The notes below the pieces were generated by a model that worked only from the letters and a program-made list of their open reading frames with translations, had not been told where the DNA came from and made no database searches. Made by a program: the position numbers and the translations under genes. A DNA stretch of 64,000 nucleotides, taken from positions 21,878,209-21,942,208 of the forward strand of contig NC_056033.1 of assembly GCF_004379255.2 (NCBI RefSeq), read 5' to 3'. Below, piece by piece: positions 11,925-23,945 of this stretch; the first letter of the stretch is position 1; the number at the start of each line of letters is the position of its first letter. This DNA comes from Salvia splendens (taxonomy: Eukaryota; Streptophyta; Magnoliopsida; Lamiales; Lamiaceae).

Positions 11925-13057
11925 TGATAAAGCTCATTTCATGCATCGGTTCAAGGGTAAAATGTGCTCTACTTGATCGGTTTATCGCGCAAAGCAAGTG
12001 TTAAATGTGCAGGAATGCCGCTTGACCAAAGCAACAAGACCAAACTGATCAAGCGAGTACAATAGGCGAAAAAGGCCAGATTTCGGAGGAAGTTGATCAA
12101 GGGGAGTAATCAAGCAGTTTAGGAGGGGAGCACTGGATGTCAGAAGAAGGACACGCGAGGCTATGAGCTAGATGGTGCGCAGCATTCTGTTATCAAGGAC
12201 AACGTTCTAGAAGGGGACACATGCTGATATATGAGACGCAAGGACGGAGCTGAGTCACAAATTTTTTACTGAAAAGCGTCGTCGTTCTAGAAGAAGAGCA
12301 CGTAGCAATCAATGAGTCGCTCACTCTCAGCATGAGCGAATATTCCCTGCCAAGATCGTTATCCAACTGGAGGTCGTGACGAGCCTATAAATAGAGAATG
12401 TGCCACCACATGAAGGAGATCCGATCTTTTACTTTCCGCCTAGTTTAGCTTAGTTCTCTAGCTTAGTTCAGTTCTCTAGAATATCTTAGCTTAGCTTAGA
12501 TAAAGTAATGTTTAGTCAGAAAAGGGCGACTGAAGAAGCGCTGCAGAGTACTTGTTATCTGTCGGCGAAGTCTTAAGTTTCCCGCCGAGGCTCTTCTCGG
12601 TTTTACTTGCTTTCGTAATTTCCAGAGTGTTAGCTTAGTTTAATCGAAGTTGTTTTCGTTTTCATCCTCGCATTTACTGCTTTAGTTTAAGTTTCGTTAT
12701 TATGCACTTGATCCAGTAGTTAAATTTACCTTGTTCAAATTAGTCAGTTTAATTCTGTCTAAAGTAAAATCAGTAGTTAAAAACTCCAAAGTTAAAGCGT
12801 GGCAGCAGCCAAACCTCTGTTCACTATTCACACACTTGATACACCAACTTCTCTGTGGGATCGACCTCGAACTTGCCGCTTTACTGTTAAAGTAGTGCAA
12901 AATTGGGAGTTATAAATTACTTTGGTGGGTAAACGAGCGAAAGCGAGATCGACTTGATCAAGTGGCAACGACATTTGCTAACTGATCCAACCGGTTCAGT
13001 TATCTTTCCATATAACTTGGTCTGAATTCGCGCTTGTCGTTCGCCTAATCCTCGCCA
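11925..13057 (+). repeat. Athila 5' LTR
   Basis: It begins TGATAAAGCTCAT and ends CTCGCCA. A TATA box, TATAAATAG, lies at 12385-12393. Downstream there is a short-repeat tract of TTAGCTTAG/CTCTAG units (about 12430-12500), probably around the RNA start. It is collinear with 21899-23030. Confidence 0.92.
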
Positions 13058-13060
13058 AAA

Positions 13061-13078
13061 TGGCACCGTTGCCGGGGA
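13061..13078 (+). other. Athila primer-binding site (tRNA-Asp type)
   Basis: TGGCACCGTTGCCGGGGA lies three bases after the LTR. The Athila consensus complementary to Asp-tRNA is TGGCGCCGTTGCCGGGGA, so one base (A for G at the fifth position) differs. Confidence 0.88.
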
Positions 13079-13166
13079 AGCATGGTGTTATTTTATGTTT
13101 GTGCGTAGTGCGTAGGAGTACATAATCTTATTTCTTTCTTTTCTCATTTTGTTTTTCTTACTGTTG

Positions 13167-15450
13167 ATGAGAAGGTACCAACGCGGTGGACACTGGAATC
13201 ATCCCTTTTTACACAGAGAGACTTACGCGCATTGGAGAGTCCAGGAAGTCGACGTCGTTACCACTCGTTACAGAGCCGCACAAGCAGCCGCAGCCGCTGA
13301 ACAACTGACCAGCGAAGAAGAAGAAGAGAAGAACACACAGCCCAAACCACCACCACCTGAACAAGCAGAGATGGCCTTCGTCGACAATGACTTGGGAATC
13401 GGCACTCTGCACGCTCATGATGAGAAGGAGGCCACACATGCCATTTCCGTTATTCCTGGAATGCGGACCATTGCAATCAAGTCTAGAGTACTGGCCGTTC
13501 TATCCAATTTTTACGGCCTTTCAAAGGAGTGTCCGTACGCTTTCTTGGAGGAATTTTGCCGATATTGTGATATCTAGCCTATACCGGCTGGATCTACGTC
13601 TGAAGATTATAGGCTGAAGGCAATACCTTTCGTTTTGAAGGGCGAAGCTGGAGTATGGCTGTCGAGACTGCCAAAAGGGTCCATCTAAACATGGGCCGAT
13701 TCCGAATGATCTTCCTAGATCGTTTCTTCCCCGCGTAAAAAACGAGTGCCCTGAAAAGGGAAATCACAGAAGCCAGACAGGAATACGATGAGCCCCTCAG
13801 CCAGTATTGGGATAGATTCCAAGGGCTACTTCAAGCATGCCCCAACCACAAGCTAGGGGAGCGAGAGATCTATTCGATCTTCTATGGTAGACTGACAGTC
13901 GACAGCAAGAACGACCTAAACCTCGCAGCTCAAGGGGATTTCTCGAAAACCCCATTTAGCCAAGCTAAAAATATACTGGAGAGGCTGATCGAGGCCAAAC
14001 GCTCGTACGAGACGTCTCGAGGACAGTATAGAAGAGGGGCAGTGCACGTAGAAGAGGCGCGCAATGATGAAAAGTTGGAGGCTCGATTTGAGTAAATGGA
14101 GAAGAAGCTGCTTGAGGCAGTGGAGAAAGCCAGACCGCCTCCACCACCTGCACCGAAAGAGACGCAGTATGATCCGCCACCACCTCCGCCAGAAGAGCAT
14201 CATTATTACTATTGCGAGTTTCCCCCTAAGGCGGAGCCGCAAGCCCAAGTGAATGCTGTCGGCCACTGGAATGCGAATGGCAACTGGATCCAGGGTAAAC
14301 AGAGAGACGCTCCATGGAGAGACCACCCTAACTTCAGATGGAGTGATCCAAATCAAAGCTTACCACCCTCGACACAGCAGATACAACCCTCTGACGGGCA
14401 GCCCAACTGGCCTGCTCGAATCCTGGATAGGCCAAATACTGGAGGAAACAGAATGCAGGGAGGTCAGGCAGGGTGGTCAAGTGGACCTCAAGGGAACTGG
14501 TCAAGGGGAGGACAATCTAACTGGTCAAGTGGATCTCAAGGGAACTGGTCAAGTGGAGGATAATCTAACTAGTCAAGCCGATAAAGGAAGGATATTGGGG
14601 GTACCAATACCAAGTACCTCAGTTTGGCAACCAGGGAAGGCAGCCAAACAACCAGATGGTCAGCTATGTTCCACCACACCAACGGGGAAATCAGCATCTG
14701 GGAAATCAACAATACAACAAGCCGCAATACCAGTAAGAACACTACGGGCAATCTGCCTACCCGCAACCCAACTATAGTGGGGGACCGCCGAATCAAAGAT
14801 ACAACCGACACCCCAATGCTGGACACAAAGATATGTTGGTACCGTACCATCCAAATGATGCGATGCAGGAAATCCAGGAGGCCCAAAAGGAGCAGCGGGC
14901 GGCGTTGGAGATACTGACAAGACAACTTTCTCAAGTTGCAATGTCGTTGGGCGAGCTGAGGGGAAATGAAGGAAAAATTCCAGCCACTGTGCAACCACTT
15001 GGTCGTGAGAATATTAGTGAAATATCCCTGAGGTCGGGGAAAGTTTACCAAGGCCCCAGCCATTCTGCAATATCTCCAGCAACTGATTCTGGACCAAGCC
15101 ATGGAAAAGAGAGAGCATCCAGTAGAGTGGATCAAGCGAAAGAAAAGGGCAAGGAAAAGGTGGGAGGTGAAGCCTCGAAAGAAAATCAGATAGAGGAAGC
15201 TGAGAAAGTTGAGCCATATTCGTACCGTGGGATGGTGACAAGAAAGAGAGATGCCACGATTGATGTGGCGAGTATGTTCAAAGACGTGGAGGTGAAGGTG
15301 CCACTCTTGACGGCGTTAAAAATGCCCCCGATTAGTAAATTCGTCAAAGACTACTTGGCGGGGAAAATCAACGAGGAAGGGAGACTAATTACAGATGAAA
15401 CTGTCTCTGCCGTGATCCAGAGAAGTGACCTCCCCTCTAAGAAGACTGAC
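13167..15450 (+). pseudogene. Athila gag
   Basis: This is the capsid/nucleocapsid region of the polyprotein. The ATG at 13167 follows the primer site by about 90 bp. The capsid-type core includes LKGEAGVWLSRLPKGS and YDEPLSQYWDRFQGLL, with the FSQAKNILERLIEAKRSY block after it. A Pro-rich and then Trp/Gly/Asn-rich segment with 16-residue repeats follows, and then a coiled-coil-like Glu/Gln-rich segment (about 14860-14960). The frame is broken by stops at about 13575, 13686 and 14094, a frameshift near 13700, and more around 14560-14830. It is non-functional as it stands. Confidence 0.85.
14478..14573 (+). repeat. 48-bp tandem repeat in gag (two units)
   Basis: Units 14478-14525 and 14526-14573 are nearly identical. 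In frame they encode 16-residue Ser/Gly/Asn/Trp-rich units (for example SSGSQGNW). The second unit has gained stop codons. Confidence 0.8.
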
Positions 15451-16281
15451 CCTGGAATGTTCACGCTCCCCATTGCTATCGGGGATATTCAAGTAAAGCA
15501 CGCCATGTGTGACTTGGGGGCATCAATCAACGTTCTGCCATACTCCATTTATCGAAAGCTAGGAGCGGCAAAGCTAATCAACACTGACATAATGATACAG
15601 TTGGCCGATAGATCGTGTGAGGGAATTCTGGAAGACGTGATTGTTAAGGTGAATAACTTTCTATACCCACCTGATTTTTTCATAATCAAGATGACGGAAC
15701 CCGCAGCAAAGGAGTCGAGTGGAATCCTTCTGGGATGACCATTCGTGTCCACAGCCAGCACTATCATAGACGTCCGAAATGGGACGATAAGCCTGGATTT
15801 CAAAGGAGAGCAGTACACGCTCAATATTGATGAAGCCATGAAGAAGCCAGCTGACGGCGAGAACGTATACTCCATAGATTTGACTGAGCCCTTGGTACAG
15901 GAGTATTTGGAAGAAGAATTCCTAAAGAGGCAGTTCACTGACTCCGTTGCAGACGAGGAGGTCGAGAAAGAAGTAGAAGAGTGGTATGATACCATGAAGG
16001 TCGGAGAGATGGACGATCAGGCCATTGCGAAAGAAATAACAGATTTTTGCGAGCGCCCAAAACCAGCTGGGTCAAGTGGGACAGCTCAAGTATCTAGTCT
16101 AGCAAAGCGACTTGATCAAGGTAAACCACTAGAAAAAGAAGCGGCAGAAAATCCTCTGCCTACCGATGAGCCAAAGCCCGTGAAGGAGTTGAAACCCCTT
16201 CCAGCACATCTTAAGTACGCCTACCTGGGGAAGGGAGAAATAATGCCTGTCATTATCAACAGTCAGTTAACCCAGGGGTAG
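15451..16281 (+). pseudogene. Athila protease and linker
   Basis: This is a retropepsin-like aspartic protease that would cleave the polyprotein. The active-site block is AMCDLGASINVLPYSIY; Athila proteases commonly carry DLGA where others have DTGA. The flap region (IKMTEPAAKES) leads to LLG-stop-PF at about 15738, where TGA replaces an expected arginine codon. A 178-codon acidic linker then runs to a TAG at 16279-16281 before RT. Confidence 0.85.
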
Positions 16282-17725
16282 GAAGACAGATTGCTGGATG
16301 TATTGAGAAAGAATCAGAAGGCTATCGGCTGGAAGCTAACAGATTTGGTGGGTATCAGCCCAGATTTGTGTATGCACCACATCCGACTGGAAGAAGGAGC
16401 CAAGCCACACCGCGACCAACAATGAAAACTCAACCCCAACATGAGGGAAGAAGTGCTCAAGGAAATTGTTAAGTTGGTATTGATCGGAATTATCTACTCC
16501 ATTCCAGATAGTAACTGGGTCAGCCCAGTACACATGGTACCCAAGAAAGGAGGAATCCAAGTCGTGAAAAATGAAAAAAATTAGTTGATCCCGACTAGGC
16601 CGGTCACGGGATGGAGGATGTGCATAGATTACAGAAAGCTGAACCAAGCTACAAAGAAGGACTATTTCCCTCTGCCATTCATTGATCAAATGCTGGAGAA
16701 ATTGGCAGGGAAACAGTACTTCAGCTTTTTGGATGGTTACAATGGCTACTTCCAGATCGCTGTAAATCCAGAAGACCAAGAGAAGACGACGTTTACCTGC
16801 CCCTTTGGCACTTACGCTTACAGGAGGATGTCGTTTGGCCTCTGTAATGCCCCGGGTACTTTCCAAATATGCATGATGAACATCTTCTCTGATATGTTGG
16901 AAGACTGCATTGAGATCTTCATGGACGACTTTACTGTCTATAGGGGACGACTTTGATCAAGAACTGCATAGCCTAAACAGGGTATTGGAAAGATGCCGAC
17001 AGAAGGACTTGGTGCTGAATTTTGAGAAATGTCATTTTATGGTTACTAAAGGAATAGTCCTGGGCCATGTAGTGTCGAGCAGGGGAATTGAGGTTGATCC
17101 AGCAAAGGTAGCGGTCATCAGAAAACTCCCATATCCTACCAACCAGAAGGAGATCAGAGCCTTTTTGGGGCACGCTGGGTTTTATAGGAGATTTATCAAG
17201 GATTTCGCAAAAATCGCCCAGCCTCTAACGAAACTTCTTCAGAACGACGTGGAGTTTGAATTCTCTGATGCCTGCAAGGCCGCATTCCAATTTCTGAAGG
17301 ACCAATTGATAAGCTCTCCAATAATACGTGCCCCCGATTGGAATCACCCCTTTGAGGTGATGTGCGATGCTAGTGACTATGCTGTGGGGGCAGTATTAGG
17401 TCAGAAGATCGAAGGGAAGAGTTACGTCATTTTCTATGCTTCCAAAACTCTGAATCAGGCACAAAGGAACTATGACGTCACCGAAAAGGAGATGCTATCA
17501 GTGGTCTTCGCATTCGAGAAATTCAGACCATACCTGCTAGGGTCCAAAGTGATAGTATATATGGATCATGCGGCCATCAAATATCTCTTGGCAAAGAAGG
17601 AATCGAAGCCGCGATTGATCAGATGGGTACTCCTCCTACAGGAGTTTGATTGGGAAGTAGTGGATAAAAAAGGATGCGAGAACAAAAGTGGCGGATCACC
17701 TGAGCCGAATTTTGCAAAACGATAA
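16282..17725 (+). pseudogene. Athila reverse transcriptase and RNase H
   Basis: RT motifs in order are SPVHMVPKKGG, WRMCIDYRKLN, FSFLDGYNGYFQIAV, FGLCNAPGTFQ and the catalytic FMDDF at about 16918-16932. Connection and RNase H motifs follow: [44 protein letters not shown] and [11 protein letters not shown]. Disruptions are stops at about 16424 and 16582, a frameshift directly after the catalytic box (about 16940), and another near 17685, after which the frame continues as ADHLSRI. Confidence 0.9.
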
Positions 17726-19170
17726 CGGTGAAGCCATCTCAGACGCCTTCCCTGAGGAACACCTATACCTGGTCAAGTCAACGCCTGAACATCAGTGGGT
17801 CAACCAATTAGAAGAGCTTGATCAAGCCGAGCAAGGAAGCAAGGGACAACACATGCGGAAAGAGCCATGGTTTGCTGACATGGCCAACTACTTGGTAACA
17901 GGCGAGCTGCCCAGGAGTGATGAGATTACAAGGGCACAAAAGCTGAAACTGAAAAACGACTCCCGATACTTCTATTGGGACGATCATTACCTATGGAAAA
18001 TGGGGGCAGATCAAGTAATCTGGCGCTGTATACCAGAATGGGAGCAGGAGGACGTGCTGATCCACTTCCACGCACTGGCTTGTGGTGATCATTTTGGACC
18101 AAAGAGAACAACGAGGAAGGTACTTGATAGTGGTTTTTACTGGCCTTCCATCCATAGAAATGCTTATGAGTTCTGCAAGAGGTGTCCGAGATGCCAACTT
18201 ACTGGAGGGATATCCACGAGAGATGAGATGCCTCAGATCCCAATATTGTTTGTGAAATATTTGATGTATGGGGAATGGACTTCATGGGTCCCTTTCCCGC
18301 ATCTGAAGGCAATCTCTACATACTGGTGACGGGGGACTACGTGTCCAAATGGATAGAGGCAAAGTCAACAAGGACATGCGAGTCCAGAGAAGTGGCGAAA
18401 TTTTTAAAATCAAATATCTTTACCCGATATGGGGTGCCACGGGCTATTGTCTCGGACCAAGGAACTCACTCTGTAAACAGAACCATCGAAGTCTTGATGC
18501 GAAAGTATGGAGTTCACCACCGCTTGTCTACTCCCTACCACCCACAGTCAAACGGCCAAGCCGAAGTGTCAAACAGGGAAATCAAGGCCATTCTAGAAAA
18601 AAGGTTAAACCCACAAGGAAAGACTGGAGCCATCGGCTGGAGGACGCCCTCTGGGCGTACAGAACCGCTTTTAAAACCCCTATCGGAATGTCCCCATACC
18701 GGCTTGTATTTGGGAAAATGTGCCATCTACCTGTGGGGGTGGAACATCAAGCCTACTGGGCAGTGAAGAAAATTAATATGAATACCGAGGCTGGAGCTGC
18801 AGAGAGGAGAATGCAGCTACAAGAGCTTGAAGAACTCTGTCTGGACGCCTATGACTCTGCCATGTGGTACAAGGAAAAGACTAAGATGTGGCACGATAAG
18901 AACCTTCGCAAGAAGGAACTCAAGGTGGGTCAAAAGGTACTGCTATTCCAATCCAGACTGAAATTGATGCCAGGAAACCTTAGGTTAAGGTGGATAGGCC
19001 ATTACACCATTGTCGCCATCCGAACGAATGGAGCAATCGAACTCCAAGGAAGAGATCCAGATTCGCCTACCTTCATGGTGAATGGTCACAAGGTAAAACC
19101 GTACAGAGAAGGAATGGAGGCATTCGTGGTGGACGACCTTCCACTACTCATGCCTAACTCTTGCCAGTAA
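17688..19170 (+). pseudogene. Athila integrase
   Basis: The DDE integrase has an N-terminal HHCC zinc domain (H...H near HFHALACGDHFGPKRT, and CKRCPRC), then the core with Asp in [10 protein letters not shown], Asp in IVSDQGTH and Glu in [13 protein letters not shown] typical gypsy C-terminal region follows ([32 protein letters not shown]) and ends at TAA 19168-19170. Frameshifts lie near 18240-18275 and 18600-18650, so the three catalytic residues fall in more than one frame. Confidence 0.9.
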
Positions 19171-19640
19171 GGAGGTAAAAGGAGTGATCAGATACTCGTG
19201 GGTAGTCTGCTTGATCAAGCAACAAATTCTTAATCTATTAAACTGATCAAGTGACATCCTAGGGGAACTCGGTCAAATCCTTTGTAGTTAGTGTAAATAG
19301 TTTTTTGTGTGCAAGTTTTTTAATTATTAGTTTGTAAAAGTTAGAAGTAAGGACGGAAGCTGATCAAGTGGAACTAATTGAGTTTTTATCTAGAATTAAT
19401 TGTCCACTTGATCAGAGCAACTTGAATTTAATTAGTGGTATAGTGATTGAGTTGATAAGGGCAGGTGATGATAGGACGTGTGCAGACAGTAGAGAGGTGT
19501 CAGGCGACGCCAGCTGTTGCAATGAAAGGACGTTTTGGAGCGACGGAGGAAGCGTATCGGAGAAGCTCTACCACCTGGCATTCTGAAAAGGCGCGCCCGT
19601 ATGTGAAGAGTCGCAGGGATCTCAACAGTCGGGATTTCAG

Positions 19641-19647
19641 TATAAAA
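19641..19647 (+). promoter_or_regulatory. internal TATA box ahead of the third Athila ORF
   Basis: TATAAAA sits 110 bp before the ATG at 19751. It is followed by a C/T-rich stretch and a TC-rich leader, the usual spacing of a plant Pol II promoter. It lies between integrase and the 3' LTR, so it would drive a subgenomic mRNA. Activity is inferred. Confidence 0.5.
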
Positions 19648-19750
19648 GGGGATCTCTCTAATCCTACTTTTAGTCAACTGCCTTCAGAACATTTGTTCTG
19701 TCCTCGTCTAATTCTCTCTACGGAATCATCCACAATCATCACCAGAAAAA

Positions 19751-20375
19751 ATGCAGAGCACTCAACTCAATACTTCCTCTTCTTCTTCAGGAGCAGGTAT
19801 CGACAGCGGTAATCGGAGATCCGTGTCACCACCCAGCCCAGAAAACCCTAACCTCTCCCCATCGACCACCAGAACCCCATTATCGTCTCCTAGATTCATC
19901 GATCCACTCCAATATGTAGAACCGGCTTACATAAGGCGCTTGGATGCCGTACTCAGAAGTTTTCCCACCAACACTGACCCCTCGGAGGTTTACACCTCCC
20001 TTATAACTCGCCTAGGAATTTCTCGGTCTAAGGACCTCACTTCGTCACCACCAGCAGAAGACTCTCTGCCTCTCCCCAGAGATCTCCTACTACGACGAAG
20101 GGAGGCAGATTGGAATCCCTTTTTCGGCTGTGGAGGAAGACTCTGTCCGGGGAAGGACGCGCCGCCAGATGATGGATCAACTGCTGAAGGAAGTTGAGTT
20201 TTTAAGGCGGCAGGTGGATGAGAAGAGACAAGCGAATCAAGGGACCGAGGCGGCCGTAGAAGTAAGCAAGGCTGTGGAGGCCAGCAGAGGAAAAATGCAA
20301 GAGAAAGGGGGAAAAGAGTATCCTTCCTCATCCCAAGAAAAGCCACCATACCAGTCAGAGTATGGGGCTTACTAA
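19751..20375 (+). pseudogene. third ORF of the Athila element (no known domain)
   Basis: An ATG-initiated ORF sits where Athila elements may carry an env-like gene. The N-terminal 60 residues are rich in Ser, Pro and Thr. A segment with IDPLQYVEPAYIRRLDAVL follows. After a frameshift in a T-run near 20120 the second part (to TAA 20373-20375) is charged and heptad-like (LLKEVEFLRRQVDEKRQ), suggesting a coiled coil. I see no signal peptide or transmembrane segment, so it is not recognisably env. It could be a captured host fragment or a clade-specific accessory protein. Confidence 0.5.
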
Positions 20376-21198
20376 CGCTGCCCAGCATACCCCTACAGGC
20401 AATAAGGAAGGCCTGTGAAATGGAGGCAATAAGGAAGGCGTGCAACATCTCTAGTTCAACCATCTCGAAGGCAGTAGTATCACCCTTAACTCAGTTTCTT
20501 TGTATAAATTGCAATTTTCGTTTCCGTTATCACACTTAGTCCTGTGTATGGACTAAGTGTGAGAAGTTTATGGAAAATACATGTCAAAAGTTCCATGTCA
20601 AAAGTTTAGAAAATACAAAATATCAGTTAGTAATAAAAAGACAATATGCATGAAATTGGATAAATGGAAGACATGATTACTTTGGGAAGAGTTAGAAAAA
20701 AGACTTAGTATGCTTACATGTAGAAACTTGATTGCAAAAAACTTGATCAGTTTGAACGACGTAAGTATGATGGAAATGCTCAAATTTTAACTTACTGTGA
20801 AGCCTCTCTATATGTGAGTTATAAGCCAAAGTAGAAAACTTTCTACTATTTTTACAAAAGAAAAATTTTACGAGAGGCCGACTTTTAATATTGAGATGAA
20901 AATTACACAAGTAGTAAGGAGTAAAGGCACTAGGACCTAGCCATTTGAGCCGTTTCTCTTCCTTCGTTCCACGAACCCGCCTCGTCAAGCAAGGCACCCC
21001 TTAGTTAGCCAAGTTGAGCCCATACACTTTTACCCTTTCTTTGATAACCAAGACCTACATCCATTTACTTTTTATAAACAAGTGAGGAAAATGGGTCAGA
21101 AAGATGAGTCAATTTCAAAGAAAAGGGGGGTTCAATAAATAGTCGAAATAAAGGGTAGCTGGGTTGATCAAGTTAGATAATCGGGTTGATCAAGCAAA

Positions 21199-21245
<47 letters not shown>

Positions 21246-21898
21246 AGTTCGAGAAAAAGAGGGCAGGAAAAATTTGTAACCTGACCCAGCAAGTCGGAAG
21301 TTAGAAAATTAAGCCAAAAATTCAAGGCTATAAGTCACCACTTGACCACGTAAGATATCTAGTGGCGAAATAAATAGTTCAATTCTTTGGGCTCTTGACT
21401 CATGTGTTTTTCCTTTTTACAGTTTATATTTTTAAACTTAGAACCCCTAGGACCCTACCTTGATGCACCACTACCCTTAAGCCCCATTACACCCAAGACA
21501 AAGACCTTAAGGAACTATCTTGTGCAGTCCGATTTGAGGTATTGAAATTATGGCAATACTGAGTGAACAATCCTAACATCTCTGATGAGAAATGAGTGAC
21601 TGAGTGAATCCAATAGTGGTTTAAATTGAGCAATCTTGACAAACTGACACATTGATCAAGCAAACGCGAAAGAGAAGAAACATAAGCTACTGGCAAATGG
21701 ATTGACCTCGACCTTGGGTATGATTGTTGAAAATTTATTCGGTCTAATGCATACATGTGAATATGTGTTTTTGTTTCGAGTCTTGTTTTTCCTTTTTCGT
21801 TTTCTTTTACTTACTTGAAATGAGTAAACCATGCCTGAAATTTGCCTTTTCTTTTTCTTTATACTTGAGGATAAGTATGTTTTAAGGTGTCAGCAGTT
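20376..21898. other. non-coding 3' part of the Athila interior
   Basis: About 1.5 kb without a supported ORF. It holds a TA/GA microsatellite (21198-21244) and several TGATCAAG motifs. Just before the 3' LTR is the sequence ACTTGAGGATAAGTATG (about 21864-21880), similar to the GAGGACAAG-type block near Athila polypurine tracts. Confidence 0.6.
21198..21244. repeat. (TA)n(GA)n microsatellite
   Basis: An alternating AT run of about 25 bases is followed directly by a GA run of about 20 bases. Confidence 0.9.
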
Positions 21899-23030
21899 TG
21901 ATAAGGCTCATTTAATGCATCGGTTTAAGGGTAAAATGTACTCTACTTGATCGGTTTATCGCGCAAAGCAAGTTTTCAATGTGCAGGAATGCCGCTTGAC
22001 CAAAGCAACAAGACCAAACTGATCAAGCGAGTACAATAGGCGAAAAGGCCAGATTTCAGGGGAAGTTGATCAAGGGGAGTAATCAAGCAGTTAAGGAGGG
22101 GACCACTGGATGTCAGAAGAAGGACACGCGAGGCTATGAGCTGGATGGTGCGCAACATTCTGTTATCAAGGACAACGTTCTAGAAGGGGACACGTGCTGA
22201 TATATGAGACGCAAGGACGGAGCTGAGTCACGAATTTGTTACTGAAAAGCGTCGTCGTTCTAGAAGAAGAGCACGTAACAATCAATGAGTCGCTCACTCT
22301 CAGCATGAGCGAATATTCCCTGCCAAGATCGTTATCCACCTGGAGGTCGTGCCGAGCCTATAAATAGAGAATGTGCCACCACATGAAGGAGATCCGATCT
22401 TTTACTTTCCGCCTAGTTTAGCTTAGTTCTCTAGCTTAGTTCAGTTCTCTAGAATAGCTTAGCTTAGCTTAGATAAAGTAATGTTTAGTTAGAAAAGGGC
22501 GACTGAAGAAGCGCTGCAGAATACTTGTTATCTGTCGGCGAAGTCATAAGTTTCCCGCCGAGGCTCTTCTCGGTTTTACTTGCTTTCGTAATTTCCAGAG
22601 TGTTAGATTAGTTTAATCGAAGTTGGTTTCGTTTTGATCCTCGCATTTACTGCTTTAGTTTCAGTTTCGTTATGATGCACTTGATCCAGTAGTTAAATTT
22701 ACCTTGTTCAAATTAGTCAGTTTAATTTTGTGTAGAGTAAAATCAGTAGTTAAAAACTCCTAAGTTAAAGCGTGGCAGCAGCCAACCCCCTGTTCACTAT
22801 TCACACACTTGATACACTAACTTCTCTGTGGGATCGACCCCGAACTTGCCGCTTTACTGTTAAAGTAGTGCAAAATTGGGAGTTATAAATTACTTTGGTG
22901 GGTAAACGAGCGAAAGCGTGATCGACTTGATCAAGTGGCAACGACATTTGCTAACTGATCCAACCGGTTCAGTTATCTTTCCATATAACTTGGTCCGAAT
23001 TCGTGCTTGTCGTTCGCCTAATCCTTGCCA
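21899..23030 (+). repeat. Athila 3' LTR
   Basis: It starts TGATAAGGCTCAT and ends CCTTGCCA, collinear with the 5' LTR. The TATA box copy is at 22359-22367. Differences are mostly single bases plus a few one-base indels. Confidence 0.92.
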
Positions 23031-23035
23031 CTCGA

Positions 23036-23253
23036 TTTGCTCGTTTTCTCTATAACTTCAAATAAATTAATAAACGAGCAAACCGAGTTTTGATTTTTAT
23101 GAATTTTGTAAAATTAAAAACTTCAAAAACATTTTTTAATGTATTAGAATCAAACTAGATATATAAATCGAAACGAACAACGTTAAACGTGCGTTAAACG
23201 AAAGTGATGCTCATATAAGGAGCTCACATAAGTTACGTAGCATATCATTTCTG
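23036..23253. mobile_element. right arm of the inverted-repeat MITE
   Basis: This arm is the imperfect reverse complement of 11754-11924. The outer end (GTAGCATATCATTTCTG) is followed by the target duplication GTCTTTTAAC (23254-23263). Confidence 0.8.
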
Positions 23254-23945
23254 GTCTTTTAACATTCAACAAATACTTACTCAATAGGAGTTAATGGGCC
23301 CGAAAAATTGGAAATAATAGTTAGTGTGGCGTAAATCGTGTTTATTGAGTTAGGACAATGACCTAAATAGGAATCATAACAATTCTGTATTTGACTCCAT
23401 TATTGGTAGTAATTGATGGATCCAAAAATTTGTAAATAGAAAACAGTGTATTTATGTACTTGCAAGTTGCAGCAACTACTCTACTTCCAAGGGTAATCGT
23501 AAATACATATGATTATTATTAGAGCATTCGCAACGCGTCTCGTTGTCATATCTATCTTGTCTCAGCGAGACGAGACGGCATCAAGACGGCGTTGCAGCCC
23601 CGCGTCTCGTCCCAGCGAGACGGATGGCGCGCCAAGCTCGCCAGGCGCCAGTGCCACGTGGCGCGCTAGCGCTAGGCGTGACGCCCACTCACCGGCCCGC
23701 GAGTGGGCGTCATCACTGCTGATGCAATAAATTATTTTTTTTAAAAAATTGATTATAATAAAAAAAAAAAACGGTCATATGACCGTTCAACAGTCATTTT
23801 TTTAAAAAAATTATTTTTTTTCTTTTTTTACTCTATAAATACTCCTCTTTCATCTTCATTATACACAAACACACATCTATTCTTCTCAAATCATCTTCAT
23901 TTCCTATCCAATTTTCATCTCACCTCTCCAATTTTCATCTAAAAA

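Larger units (their letters stand above)
11925..23030 (+). mobile_element. Athila-type LTR retrotransposon, structurally complete
   Basis: The element spans 11.1 kb and is flanked by CTCGA at 11920-11924 and 23031-23035. It has two LTRs of about 1.13 kb, a primer site close to the Asp-tRNA complement, and the order gag, protease, RT-RNase H, integrase, extra ORF. These are Athila (Ty3/gypsy, non-chromovirus) features. My base-by-base comparison of the LTRs gives about 40 differences in 1,133 positions (3-4%), so the insertion is not recent, and the coding region has many stops and frameshifts. Short TGATCAAG motifs recur through it. Confidence 0.92.

Noticed and set aside
19751..20375. Calling the third Athila ORF an envelope gene
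   Set aside because: No signal peptide, transmembrane segment or cleavage-like site is visible; only position suggests it.
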